Shown here: positions 22,777-31,844 of the stretch, piece after piece
Numbering within the stretch: position 1 is the first letter of the stretch
Layout: every line of letters begins with the position of its first letter
Assembly: GCA_017643395.1 (NCBI GenBank)
Contig: JAEPNP010000003.1
Location: forward strand, 318,769-382,768
Direction: 5' to 3'
Length of the DNA: 64,000 bases
Source of the DNA: Rhodothermales bacterium
GTDB lineage: Bacteria; Bacteroidota; Rhodothermia; Rhodothermales; UBA10348
Translations under genes and position numbers: made by a program
Notes under the pieces: model-generated
Databases searched by the model: none
Told to the model about the DNA's origin: nothing
What the model saw: only the letters and a program-made list of their open reading frames with translations

Positions 22777-23384
22777 AACCTGACGGCCACGTACGCGCCG
22801 TTCGGCGCAACAGCGAATGCCATCGCCGATCTCCCTGCCCGGCCTGCGCGGCGCGCTGCGCTGAGACCGGAGACCAACCGGTTCGCCACCAGGCTGGCCA
22901 CCAGGACAGTACGCCTGCGCCGCAACGTCTCGCTCTCTTCCCGCAGTTCGCGGTACTCCAGGTAGTCTCGCTCCTCCTGCCAGTTCCATTGGAAACTCGG
23001 GTCGGCGACGTAGTCGATGTCGTCCCACGCACGATTTCGAAGGCTCACCTCCAGAAACTCCTCTGAGCTGCGATAGGTGGCCAGCCGCAGAAAGAACGTG
23101 CGATTCTTGCCATTGAGATCGGCACCTGCGCCTCCGGCCGCCAGGGTGCGGTAGCTCTCGACCGCAGCACCCCGGCGCCACTCCGCGCTGCCGGCACCCA
23201 GCACCATTCCGACGTCCGCGGTCGCAAACAGGCTTCCTGTCGTTCCCCACGCGCCTCCGTTGGCGTAGTGGTGCCCCCACCCGGGGAGCACGAGCGACCT
23301 GAAGAACGCACCGCGAGCGCTTTGCGCCTCCGCCGTAAGGGGGAGCGCCGCGACAATCAGAGCCAGGGCAAGGGTCTTTCGCAT
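22773..23384 (-). CDS. Exported DUF5683-like protein of unknown function
   Basis: The start is set at ATG 23382-23384, which opens a signal peptide (M-R-K-T-L-A-L-A-L-I ... A-E-A-Q). The 203-residue mature region begins with F-x-R-S-L-V-L-P-G-W-G-H-H-Y-A-N-G-G, the G-x-G-Q/H-x-Y-N-G-type motif of DUF5683 proteins of Bacteroidota, followed by a helical region and a basic segment near the C-terminus. The role is unknown; related proteins are membrane-associated. It runs divergently from the P1 peptidase gene, with starts 75 bases apart. Confidence 0.6.
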   Translation of the reverse strand: MRKTLALALIVAALPLTAEAQSARGAFFRSLVLPGWGHHYANGGAWGTTGSLFATADVGMVLGAGSAEWRRGAAVESYRTLAAGGAGADLNGKNRTFFLRLATYRSSEEFLEVSLRNRAWDDIDYVADPSFQWNWQEERDYLEYRELREESETLRRRRTVLVASLVANRLVSGLSAARRAGRAGRSAMAFAVAPNGAYVAVRF

Positions 23385-23458
23385 CGCCCGGTCAACGTGA
23401 CCTGGCGCGCTCGGATCCGCCGGCCGTGTACCTTTCCCGCTCACCCACCGCCACTGCC

Positions 23459-24655
23459 ATGCGCATCGCCCTCCTGCTGCTCCTCGCCTGCACCGCTCTT
23501 CCGTCACAGGCCCAACGTGCGCGAGATCTCGGCCTTCCCATGGAGGGCGTCGCCGGTCCACTGAACGCCATCACGGATGTGGCCGGTATCGAAGTCGGTT
23601 TTACAACATTGATCGAAGGCGAGGGACTGGTGGAAGTCGGCAAAGGCCCGGTGCGAACGGGCGTCACCGCCATCTTTCCCCGCGGCAAGGCCGGCGTGAC
23701 CGACCCGGTGTTCGGAGCGTGGTTCTCCCTCAACGGAAACGGCGAGATGACCGGCACGACGTGGATTGAGGAATCCGGGTTCGTCGAGGGGCCGGTGCTC
23801 ATCACCAACACGCACTCCGTCGGCGTTGCCCGCGATGCGGTCATCGCCTGGATGGTCCGGGAAGGCCATCTGGACGGCGACTTCATGATGCCAGTCGTAG
23901 CCGAGACCTACGATGCGCTCAACGACATCAACGGTCAGCACGTCACGACCCAACACGCACTCGATGCGATGGACGCGGCGGCGGCCGGCTCCGTGGCGGA
24001 GGGCAATGTCGGAGGAGGCACTGGCATGATCTGTCACCAGTTCAAGGGCGGCACCGGCACGGCGTCGCAGGTGGTGTCCATCGGCTTCGACCGGTACACG
24101 GTGGGTGTGCTGGTTCAGTGCAACTACGGCGGGCGTTCGCAACTGCGCATTGCCGGGGTCCCGGTCGGCCGTGAAATGCAGGACCCGCGCATCTGTTGGG
24201 ACCACACGGAGCTTCCCAGGGCCGGGTCACGCGCACCGCTCTGCAGCGAGACCGGATATGCCCCGGATGAGGATCGTGGCTCGATTATCATCGTGCTCGC
24301 GACCGACGCGCCCTTCCTTCCGCATCAGCTGAAGCGTCTGGTTACCCGCGCTTCACTGGGCGTCGGCAAGATGGGCGGCATCGGTGGCAACAGTTCCGGC
24401 GACATATTCCTTGCGTTCAGCACGGCCAATCCCGAAGCCGGTTTCGGCCGCGCCTCCCGCGATCTCAGCATGCTGCCCAACGAGTTCATGAACCCCTTCT
24501 TTCAGGCGGCGATCTGGGCCGTCGAGGAGGCGATCATCAATGCCATGCTGGCCGCCGAGTCGATGACCGGAGCGGACTACCTGCATGTGCCGGCGCTGCC
24601 CCACGACCGCCTTATCGAAGTCATGAAACAGTACGGACGATGCCCCGACTGCTGA
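23459..24655 (+). CDS. Exported P1-family aminopeptidase (DmpA/BapA-like)
   Basis: ATG 23459 is preferred because it begins a signal peptide ending S-Q-A-Q. The 398-residue product has the P1 signatures: an N-terminal A-I-T-D-V-A-G-I-E-V-G-F, the N-T-H-S-V-G strand, a central G-N-V-G-G-G-T-G-M, and G-G-I-G-G-N-S-S-G-D, where the second part supplies the N-terminal serine nucleophile after self-cleavage. Members cleave D-amino-acid or beta-peptide substrates from the N-terminus. The last 16 bases overlap the next gene, so the two are co-expressed. Confidence 0.9.
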   Translation: MRIALLLLLACTALPSQAQRARDLGLPMEGVAGPLNAITDVAGIEVGFTTLIEGEGLVEVGKGPVRTGVTAIFPRGKAGVTDPVFGAWFSLNGNGEMTGTTWIEESGFVEGPVLITNTHSVGVARDAVIAWMVREGHLDGDFMMPVVAETYDALNDINGQHVTTQHALDAMDAAAAGSVAEGNVGGGTGMICHQFKGGTGTASQVVSIGFDRYTVGVLVQCNYGGRSQLRIAGVPVGREMQDPRICWDHTELPRAGSRAPLCSETGYAPDEDRGSIIIVLATDAPFLPHQLKRLVTRASLGVGKMGGIGGNSSGDIFLAFSTANPEAGFGRASRDLSMLPNEFMNPFFQAAIWAVEEAIINAMLAAESMTGADYLHVPALPHDRLIEVMKQYGRCPDC

Positions 24656-25509
24656 TCCTCGTGCTCCTCGCCGGCTGTTCGGGCCCCCAAACCCTGACGG
24701 TTACCGAGCGGGCTCCCGCCAATCTGGACCGGCCGGCCGGCACAGAGCGCATCGACCGGCGCGGGGTCACCCAGGTTTGGGTGCCGGCAGGGGAGTTTGT
24801 CATGGGCACGGCGGACACGACCGGCCTCAATCCGCCCGCATGGGCCCTACGTGTGCTGGATTCCGAGCTGCCGGCCCATCCGGTGCGACTCACCCGCGGC
24901 TACTGGATCGACAAGTTTGAGGTTACGATCGCGGACTACTGGGCATTCATCGACGCCGGCGGCTACGAGGATTCCACCATGTGGTCCGAACAGGGCCGGG
25001 AGTTTCTTCGCCGAACGGAGTCGCCTGCCATCTGTGGCGATGATCCGGAGCATCCGGTGACCTGTGTTTCGTGGTTCGAGGCCGAGGCCTATGCCCGATG
25101 GAGAGGTGGCAGACTCCCGACCAACGCGGAGTGGGAGTTCGCTGCTCGAGGTCCCGAAAGCCGCATCTACCCCTGGGGCGACGAATGGGACCCATCGCGC
25201 GCAAACGTGGTCGGCTCCGAGGGCACTACCGCAGTCGGATTCTTTCCTGGAGGCGTGTCCTGGGTGGGCGCGCATGACATGGCCGGCAACGCGATGGAGT
25301 GGGTCAGCGACTGGCTCCGGCTCGACTACTACCAGCCTGCGCTGATGATTGACCCGCAGGGTCCGGAAACCGGCCGCATCAAGATCGAGAAAGGCGGCTG
25401 GTGGGGCAGCAATCCGTTTGTGGCACGCTCGGCGTACCACCATTTTGAAGACCCGCCGAGCTATCGCGACCACCACATCGGATTCCGGGTGGTCACCGGG
25501 GACCGCTAG
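24640..25509 (+). CDS. FGE/SUMF1-type lipoprotein
   Basis: A 289-residue protein with a lipobox (L-I-L-V-L-L-A-G-C, Cys at 13), then the formylglycine-generating-enzyme fold: W-V-P-A-G-E-F-V-M-G, Y-W-I-D-K-F-E-V-T, P-V-T-C-V-S-W-F-E-A-E-A-Y, G-R-L-P-T-N-A-E-W-E-F-A-A-R, G-A-H-D-M-A-G-N-A-M-E-W and a C-terminal R-x-H/G-F-R. Bacteroidota have many members with no sulfatase partner that act as structural lipoproteins, and the copper-binding cysteines of true FGE are not evident here. The start overlaps the P1 peptidase gene; the TAG stop is shared as CTAG with the opposing TonB receptor. Confidence 0.85.
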   Translation: MPRLLILVLLAGCSGPQTLTVTERAPANLDRPAGTERIDRRGVTQVWVPAGEFVMGTADTTGLNPPAWALRVLDSELPAHPVRLTRGYWIDKFEVTIADYWAFIDAGGYEDSTMWSEQGREFLRRTESPAICGDDPEHPVTCVSWFEAEAYARWRGGRLPTNAEWEFAARGPESRIYPWGDEWDPSRANVVGSEGTTAVGFFPGGVSWVGAHDMAGNAMEWVSDWLRLDYYQPALMIDPQGPETGRIKIEKGGWWGSNPFVARSAYHHFEDPPSYRDHHIGFRVVTGDR

Positions 25510-27974
25510 AAGATCACCCGCGCACGCACATTGAAGGTCCTGGGAGTGAGCCGCGTCGGCACGCGCGTCCAGATACCCGCCGCGTTCGGTATCCAGGTGT
25601 AGGACACGGTGTTCGTCATGTCGAACACGTTCAGCACCTCCATGGTAGCCTCCAGCCGCACCGGCTGCGACGAGCTGCGCTCAAACAGGTCCAGTTCCCG
25701 GGTCACCCCCATGTCAAATCGGAAGTAGCGCGGATAGCGCGCCGAGAACCGGTCGCCTGGGGCCTGTACCAGCAGGTTGCCCACGCGCGGTCCCGGCACC
25801 GGAGGCGTATACGGAAGGCCCGACCCGAAGAGCATGCGCATGTGCAGCCGCCACTGGGGATCATTCGGAATGTAGTCCTGCAGGTAGATGGAGACGGTGT
25901 GCCGCTGATCGGTCGGACGCGGAACGGCACTGGTCCCATCGCCCGTAAGATCCTCGCGGGCATGCAGAAAGCTGTAATTGACCCAGCTCTCCATGCCGGG
26001 CACGAACTCGCCGCGCAGCTGCAGATCCAGGCCGCTGGCCCGCGCCGAGCCGTCATTGTTGCCGGAGTAACGCACGCGCACGTTGTCGATGTCGTACGAG
26101 ATCAGATTGGCGATGCGCTTGTGGTAGGCCTCGCCGCGCAGCACAAATCGAAGCCGCGGCAGGAAGTACTCGATGCCCGCCACAAACTGAGTCGAACGCT
26201 GGCTCTTCAGGTCCCGGTTCAGCGCTCCGAGAATGGTCTCGCCGATCTCCGGCTTGCCGCGCAGCTCGCGGTAGGAGGGACTCTGATGGTAGATCCCCCA
26301 TGAGCCGAGCAGCACGGTATTGGCATCCAGGCGGTAGCGGGCGGTGACGCGTGGAGAGACGGTCCACTCGTCATTGAAATCGAAGTAGTCGCCGCGCAGC
26401 CCGATGGTAAGCAGGAAGCCGTCTCGCGCGGGATGGGGAAGGGCGATGGCGTCCTGCACATGCCAGGCGCCGCGGAATGCCCCCAGGGACGCGGCGTCGG
26501 TCAGGCTGTCGGCCACAATGCGAACGGGCGTGCCGTCCGTGGACCGTCCCGATATGACCGACTTCTCTTCGATCCGGTCGTCAAACTCGAGATCGCGAAG
26601 CTGCCAACCGGCTTCGAGGGCGTGGTTGCCCACCACCGCCGAGTAGCGTCCGGAGCCCGTCAGCGTACGCACGGCAACCCGGTTGTCGGCCGCGTCCTCC
26701 TGCCGCGAGTTGCCTATCGGGAACAGGCCGTCGTCAGGCCTTGGGTTGGCCGCGCCAGGGTCCACCAGGAAAAGCAACGCGGAGCCGGAGAGCTCAAAGC
26801 GCTCGCTTTCTTCGGTGTCGAAGAGTGAAAACGCATGCTCGGCGCGGATCCTTCCAATGGGCGTCGTTATCCGCAGGCCGCCGAAGGTGGTCTCGTAGCC
26901 GTCCACTTCCTCGTTGCCGGCGTCATAGCGGATCCACATCGACTGGAGGTTGGTCGGCGCGAGGTCAGTGTCCTGGCTGACCGTGCCGAAGAACGTGCGA
27001 CGGGCGTTCGGATTGAGCGTGAACTGATGCCGGGCACGGATGCCCAGCACCTCCACCACTGCGCGCGCGTTGGGCCGCCACCGCAGGCTGACCTGCGCAT
27101 CGGTGAAGTCGGGGTCGTAGTCGCCCTGCAGTTCCTGGGTGCCGAAGAATCGCCGTGGCCGGGACTTGCGCACCCCAGCCAGCCAGCCGAGACGCCCCGG
27201 GATGACGGCTCCGCCGGCGGACACGCCCGCATCCAGCAGGGAGGCGTAGGCAGCTCCGGAGGGCTGGGTGCTTTCGGATTCGGTGTTGCGGTAGCTCACC
27301 TCGACGGCGCTGGCCAGTTTGCCACCGTAGCGGGCCGGGAAGCCGCCGGAGTAGAAGGTGATGCCGTCCGCGAGCTCGGCATTCATCAGGCTGAGTCCTT
27401 CCTGTTCGCCCTGCCGGGGTCGGAACGGAAGGAAAATTTCAAAGCCGTTGATGAAGTAGAGATTCTCGTTGAACCCGCCACCACGCACCGAGACCTGGTT
27501 CGACATCTCATTATTGGTGGCCACTCCGGGCAGCACCTTGAGCACGCGAGCCACGTCACGAACCGGGGTGGGAATGTCCCTGGCGGCCTCCGGGGTGACC
27601 GTGAACACACCGGCCTCGACCGTCTGTCGGTCTTCCTCAACTACCACACCTTCCAGGTCCACCGTGGCTGCCCGCAGGGTCACATTCAGTTCCGAGATGC
27701 GCCCGGTCCGGATGAAGATGGAGTCCGTGCGGGCCTCGAAGCCCACTGCCGAAAACCTGAGCGCGTAGCGGCCGGCCGGCATGCGGAGCGACCACGTGCC
27801 GGCGCTTGTCGAGGCGGTGCCGAAGTTGGTGCCCGTGACCACGACCGTCACGCCGGGAAGCGGCTCACGGGTGTCGGCTTCGCGAATGGTGCCCACTGCC
27901 TCGCCCCATTGCTGGGCGCTGGCCAGGGGCACAATGCCCATCGCACAGAAGAAAAACGCAGCCAGTCGGCGCAT
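25506..27974 (-). CDS. TonB-dependent outer-membrane receptor with carboxypeptidase-regulatory domain
   Basis: An 822-residue protein: signal peptide (1-21), a carboxypeptidase-regulatory-like domain (G-T-I-R-E-A-D-T-R-E-P-L-P-G-V-T-V-V-V), a plug domain with S-V-R-G-G-G-F-N-E-N-L-Y-F-I-N-G-F-E-I, and a large beta-barrel whose strands carry many G-x-R/Y-x-x-Y and W-x-x-Y-N motifs and which ends in aromatic F (A-R-V-I-F). Receptors of this sort import siderophores, vitamins or oligomers using TonB energy. No SusD-like lipoprotein is adjacent, so the substrate cannot be inferred. The stop overlaps that of the FGE-like gene. Confidence 0.95.
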   Translation of the reverse strand: MRRLAAFFFCAMGIVPLASAQQWGEAVGTIREADTREPLPGVTVVVTGTNFGTASTSAGTWSLRMPAGRYALRFSAVGFEARTDSIFIRTGRISELNVTLRAATVDLEGVVVEEDRQTVEAGVFTVTPEAARDIPTPVRDVARVLKVLPGVATNNEMSNQVSVRGGGFNENLYFINGFEIFLPFRPRQGEQEGLSLMNAELADGITFYSGGFPARYGGKLASAVEVSYRNTESESTQPSGAAYASLLDAGVSAGGAVIPGRLGWLAGVRKSRPRRFFGTQELQGDYDPDFTDAQVSLRWRPNARAVVEVLGIRARHQFTLNPNARRTFFGTVSQDTDLAPTNLQSMWIRYDAGNEEVDGYETTFGGLRITTPIGRIRAEHAFSLFDTEESERFELSGSALLFLVDPGAANPRPDDGLFPIGNSRQEDAADNRVAVRTLTGSGRYSAVVGNHALEAGWQLRDLEFDDRIEEKSVISGRSTDGTPVRIVADSLTDAASLGAFRGAWHVQDAIALPHPARDGFLLTIGLRGDYFDFNDEWTVSPRVTARYRLDANTVLLGSWGIYHQSPSYRELRGKPEIGETILGALNRDLKSQRSTQFVAGIEYFLPRLRFVLRGEAYHKRIANLISYDIDNVRVRYSGNNDGSARASGLDLQLRGEFVPGMESWVNYSFLHAREDLTGDGTSAVPRPTDQRHTVSIYLQDYIPNDPQWRLHMRMLFGSGLPYTPPVPGPRVGNLLVQAPGDRFSARYPRYFRFDMGVTRELDLFERSSSQPVRLEATMEVLNVFDMTNTVSYTWIPNAAGIWTRVPTRLTPRTFNVRARVIF

Positions 27975-28046
27975 AAAACCGGAGTCAGTCAGAAGTACTG
28001 TATCGGTCGTGCCGGGGCGTGGTGTAGTTCGTGCGTGAGGCAGGGG

Positions 28047-28706
28047 TCAGGAGAGAACCAGCCATCCAACACGTGTGAACAGCCAGAGTTCGAGCGCCGG
28101 GACGATAAAGCCAAATGCGGCGCCGAGCATCACCTGATTCCGCGAATGGGCGTCATCCCGGACCCGGGCCCACATAAGGACAGGGGTGAACAGGGCTGCG
28201 GCTACGGGATAGGCAGCCGGGAGGTCAGCGCCGAAGACCATCCAGAGGCCCATGGCGGCGGTCGCGGCCACCGATGCCACATGCACGGAGATCTTGGTGC
28301 GGAGGTTGATCAGGAGCAGGAGCGTGGAGTTGATCGGGAAGACGGCAAACAGCGCTGGTAGCAGGTTGGTGGTGGGCCATTCCCCGGCAGACGCAGCCCA
28401 GACGGCTCCTATTCCGAAGAGCACCGACACCGCGAAAGCGGGCAGGCGTTTCTTGCGATCGCGCACTTCGAGCGTGCGCGCCTCACCACTCACCACCAGC
28501 CAGAGCACCAGCGTCAGAGGGGCCACCCCGAGAAACAGTACCGCGATGCCGACGGCTTTCCAGGCGTCCTCAACCGGCCAGGAGAGGGCCCAGGTCAGCC
28601 AGCCGAAAAACGCGGCCGGCAGCACCATGGGGTTCACCACATAGCCGACCACCCAGGCCATCCGCGTGAGCGGATCGCGGCGGGGGCGATCCGGCGTGAG
28701 CGACAT
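28047..28706 (-). CDS. PAP2-like integral membrane protein
   Basis: A 219-residue protein with about six membrane segments. The motifs of the PAP2 phosphatase fold are present in reduced form: R-D-R-K-K-R after the second segment, K-I-S-V-H-V-A-S-V-A in the middle and R-V-R-D-D-A-H-S-R-N-Q-V-M-L-G-A near the end (compare K-x6-RP, PSGH, SRx5Hx3D). Because S-G-H is absent it may have altered activity. It begins one base after proS ends, on the same strand, so the two share a transcript. Confidence 0.65.
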   Translation of the reverse strand: MSLTPDRPRRDPLTRMAWVVGYVVNPMVLPAAFFGWLTWALSWPVEDAWKAVGIAVLFLGVAPLTLVLWLVVSGEARTLEVRDRKKRLPAFAVSVLFGIGAVWAASAGEWPTTNLLPALFAVFPINSTLLLLINLRTKISVHVASVAATAAMGLWMVFGADLPAAYPVAAALFTPVLMWARVRDDAHSRNQVMLGAAFGFIVPALELWLFTRVGWLVLS

Positions 28707-28707
28707 C

Positions 28708-30177
28708 TCAGTAGGCGCGGGCGTAGATCACGCGGCCTTTGGACGGCCGGCCGCTGACCGGGTCGGTACCCGGATTCTCGTAGCCTTCCTGAGGAATGCA
28801 GCGGATGGTAGCCTTGGTCTCTTCCTTGATCTTGGCTTCGGTTTCTCCTGTGCCGTCCCAGTGCATGCGGATGAACCCGCCCTTCTCGTCCAGCACTTCC
28901 TTGAACTCGCCGTAGGAGTCGACCGTCGTCGTGTTTTCCTCCCGGAACGAGAGCGCACGATCAAACAGGCCCTGCTGAACCTCATCCAGCGTGGTTTTGA
29001 CGGTCTGGACCAGGGTATCGACAGGCACGGAGGCCTTTTCGCGGTTGTCACGACGCGCCATTTCGACAACGCCGTTCGCTACATCGCGCGGGCCGATGGC
29101 GATGCGCACCGGCACGCCCTGCACCTCGTACTCGTTGAATTTCCAGCCGGGGCGCTGGCCCTCGCGGTCATCCAGATACACACGAACGCCGGCGTCTCGC
29201 AGCTTCGCTTCCACATCGCGTGCGGAGGCCAGCACGTTCAGCTTGTCCTCCTCCTTGCGATAGATGGGCACGATCACCGCTTGGCGTGGCGCGAGCTTCG
29301 GAGGCAGAATCAGGCCCTGGTCATCCGAGTGGGTCATGATCAGCGCGCCGATGAGCCGGGTGGAGACGCCCCAGGAGGTGCCCCACACGTATTCCAGTTC
29401 GTTGTCGCGATTCTGGAACTGGCAGTTGAATGCCTTGCCGAAGTTCTGCCCCAGGAAATGCGACGTGCCGGCCTGTAGCGCCTTGCCGTCCTGCATGAGC
29501 GCCTCGATACAGAAGGTCTCGTCGGCACCGGCAAAGCGCTCGGCCTCCGTCTTGACGCCCTTGATGACCGGCACGGCCATGTAATCCTCGGCGAACGTGG
29601 CGTACACATCGAGGATCTTCAGCGTTTCCTCCATGGCCTCCTCGCGCGTGGCGTGGGCGGTGTGCCCTTCCTGCCACAGGAATTCCATGGTGCGCAGGAA
29701 CAGCCGGGTGCGCATCTCCCAGCGCACCACGTTGGCCCACTGGTTGATGAGGATCGGCAGGTCCCGCCAGGACTGCACCCACTTGGAATAGGTATCCCAA
29801 ATGATCGTCTCGCTGGTCGGGCGCACGATCAGGTTCTCCTCAAGCTTGGACGCCGGGTCGGCAATCAGGTCATCGCCCTCCACCTTGAGGCGCGAGTGCG
29901 TCACGACCGCACATTCCTTGGCAAAGCCCTCTACGTGGGCGGCTTCCCGCGCCAGGAACGACTGCGGAATGAAGATGGGGAAGTAGGCGTTCTGGTGCCC
30001 CGTGGCCTTGAACATGCCGTCCAGTCCGGCCTGCATGTTCTCCCAGAGTGCGTACCCGTTCGGACGCACGATCATGCAGCCGCGAACCGGCGAATAATCC
30101 GCCAGCTTGGCATGCCGGACCACATCCAGATACCACTGGGAGTAGTCCTTTTCGCGGGGGGTAATTGCGTCAGCCAT
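28708..30177 (-). CDS. proS: Prolyl-tRNA synthetase, short (archaeal/eukaryotic-like) type
   Basis: A 489-residue class II synthetase that charges tRNA-Pro. Motif 2-type R-P-T-S-E-T and [21 protein letters not shown] are present, then [14 protein letters not shown], the anticodon-binding domain, and a C-terminal zinc-domain-like end finishing in A-R-A-Y. There is no bacterial editing insertion between motifs 2 and 3. This short form is usual in Bacteroidota. The start [15 protein letters not shown] agrees with the family. PAP2-like gene downstream. Confidence 0.97.
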   Translation of the reverse strand: MADAITPREKDYSQWYLDVVRHAKLADYSPVRGCMIVRPNGYALWENMQAGLDGMFKATGHQNAYFPIFIPQSFLAREAAHVEGFAKECAVVTHSRLKVEGDDLIADPASKLEENLIVRPTSETIIWDTYSKWVQSWRDLPILINQWANVVRWEMRTRLFLRTMEFLWQEGHTAHATREEAMEETLKILDVYATFAEDYMAVPVIKGVKTEAERFAGADETFCIEALMQDGKALQAGTSHFLGQNFGKAFNCQFQNRDNELEYVWGTSWGVSTRLIGALIMTHSDDQGLILPPKLAPRQAVIVPIYRKEEDKLNVLASARDVEAKLRDAGVRVYLDDREGQRPGWKFNEYEVQGVPVRIAIGPRDVANGVVEMARRDNREKASVPVDTLVQTVKTTLDEVQQGLFDRALSFREENTTTVDSYGEFKEVLDEKGGFIRMHWDGTGETEAKIKEETKATIRCIPQEGYENPGTDPVSGRPSKGRVIYARAY

Positions 30178-30446
30178 TGTATACAGTGGTGAACGGTAAA
30201 GAGTACAGCCTCGGGCGGAGCGGGGCTATATACGCGCCTCCTGAGGCCTTCCCCGCGAATGGCCGGGTCTTTGCCGTATTTTCAATGCGATGCTGAAATG
30301 CCCCACACACCGGTTTTCAGGCTCTTTTTCGGGCGATGGATGCTGCGGTGCCTCAGGCACCGGCAATTACCCCATCGTCCGGGGGAATCCGGTAACATTT
30401 TGGTATGTGCACGAGTAGCAAACTCCTACCCTGACGCACCCCGGCC

Positions 30447-31769
30447 ATGCTGACCAAGCGCTTCTCTCCGATTGCACTGCCACTCCTGGCGGTCTTCCTG
30501 CTTACCGGCTGCTACACGCAGTTCGCCACCATCGAGGAGGGCTTTGTCGATGAGCCCGATGTCGAGATCATTGAGGAGTACGACGAGGACGGCAACCGAG
30601 TCCGCAGCGAAGTCTACTACGACGATGACGACTATTGGTACCGTCGGCCGGGGTACTACACCCGGTATTTCGGGCGGTACTACGATCCCATGTATCGGGA
30701 TTGCTGGGACTACATGTGGTGTGACTACCCGACCTCCTACGTCTCGATCGGGTTCGGCTTTGGGTATGGCGGCCGGTACAGCCCGTGGGGTTGGGGAAGG
30801 GGCTACGGCTCGTACGGATTCGGTAGCTACTGGCCGTACTACACGTACAATCCCTATTCCTACTACGGCTACGGGTACGGCTATGGTGGGTACCGTGGCT
30901 ACGGGTTTGGCGGGTACGGATACCCGTATGGCGGCTACACCGTCGGCGGCGTGACGCTCGCCGGAACACGCGGCACGTATCGTCCTCGGGGGGCGACCAT
31001 GGGGCGCGGCGGACTGACATCCAATCCGCGCGGCACCCGTGGCATGACGCGTGGCGGCCGGGACGAGTCTGGTTTCACCGGAACACGGTCCATCGTGCGG
31101 TCCGACGGTGCCTCGAGCGGCAAGCGCAGCACTACGCGCTCAACCCGCGGCACGGTGCGCAGCGACGATGCGCGTACCAGGGGCACGTCGCGTTCGACAT
31201 TCGGCTCGCGGTCCAACGGCTCGACGCGGTCGGGCTCAGCGGTGACGCGCGGCTCGACGCGCTCGGGTAGCAGCAGCCGCGGAGTGACGCGGAGCACCAC
31301 CCGGTCTTCGAGCAGCCGCGGGGTTACGCGGAGTACGTCCCGCTCGTCCAGCAGTCGCGGAGTGAGCCGGAGCAGTTCTCGTTCGTCCAGCAGCCGCGGG
31401 GTGAGCCGGAGCAGCTCGCGCTCCTCGAGCAGCCGTGGGGTGAGCCGCAGTTCCAGTCGGTCATCCAGCCGCGGAACGAGCACGCGCTCATCGTCCAGCC
31501 GGTCATCCAGTCGGGGTACCAGCACCCGCTCGTCGAGCAGCCGCTCGTCCAGTCGGGGGACCGTCAGCCGCAGCAGTGGCTCGAGTTCACGTTCCAGCGG
31601 AAGCAGCGCCCGCCGCAGCAGCGGATCGAGTTCCCGGTCCAGCGGAAGCGTGAGCCGCAGCAGTGGGTCCAGCTCCCGGTCCAGCGGAAGCGTCAGCCGG
31701 AGTTCAGGCTCCAGCTCCCGCTCCAGCGGCTCTTCCAGCCGTCGGGGCTCCCGCGGCGGAACGCAGTAA
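30447..31769 (+). CDS. Repeat-rich lipoprotein: Tyr/Gly-rich then Ser/Arg-rich
   Basis: A 440-residue protein with a lipobox (L-L-T-G-C-Y, Cys at 22). An acidic segment (residues 30-70) is followed by a Tyr/Gly/Trp-rich region (about 75-180) and then some 250 residues of low complexity, built from S-S-R-G-V-T/S-R-S and later S-G-S-S-S-R-S units. The codons follow the repeat, so the DNA is repetitive over about 31.25-31.75 kb and opens a long meaningless frame on the other strand. Comparable Gly/Tyr- and Ser/Arg-rich surface lipoproteins have no known function. Strong positive charge suggests binding to acidic polymers or to the cell wall. Confidence 0.75.
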   Translation: MLTKRFSPIALPLLAVFLLTGCYTQFATIEEGFVDEPDVEIIEEYDEDGNRVRSEVYYDDDDYWYRRPGYYTRYFGRYYDPMYRDCWDYMWCDYPTSYVSIGFGFGYGGRYSPWGWGRGYGSYGFGSYWPYYTYNPYSYYGYGYGYGGYRGYGFGGYGYPYGGYTVGGVTLAGTRGTYRPRGATMGRGGLTSNPRGTRGMTRGGRDESGFTGTRSIVRSDGASSGKRSTTRSTRGTVRSDDARTRGTSRSTFGSRSNGSTRSGSAVTRGSTRSGSSSRGVTRSTTRSSSSRGVTRSTSRSSSSRGVSRSSSRSSSSRGVSRSSSRSSSSRGVSRSSSRSSSRGTSTRSSSSRSSSRGTSTRSSSSRSSSRGTVSRSSGSSSRSSGSSARRSSGSSSRSSGSVSRSSGSSSRSSGSVSRSSGSSSRSSGSSSRRGSRGGTQ

Positions 31770-31844
31770 AGAGACCCCAAAGTTTTGATTTCAAACCCTA
31801 CCATGGGTGAGGTGCGTCCAGACACCATGCCTTTTGACAAGATC

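Noticed and set aside
26835-28361. 508-codon open frame on the plus strand
   Set aside because: Antisense to the TonB receptor and the PAP2-like gene; composition rich in Gly, Arg and His without domains.
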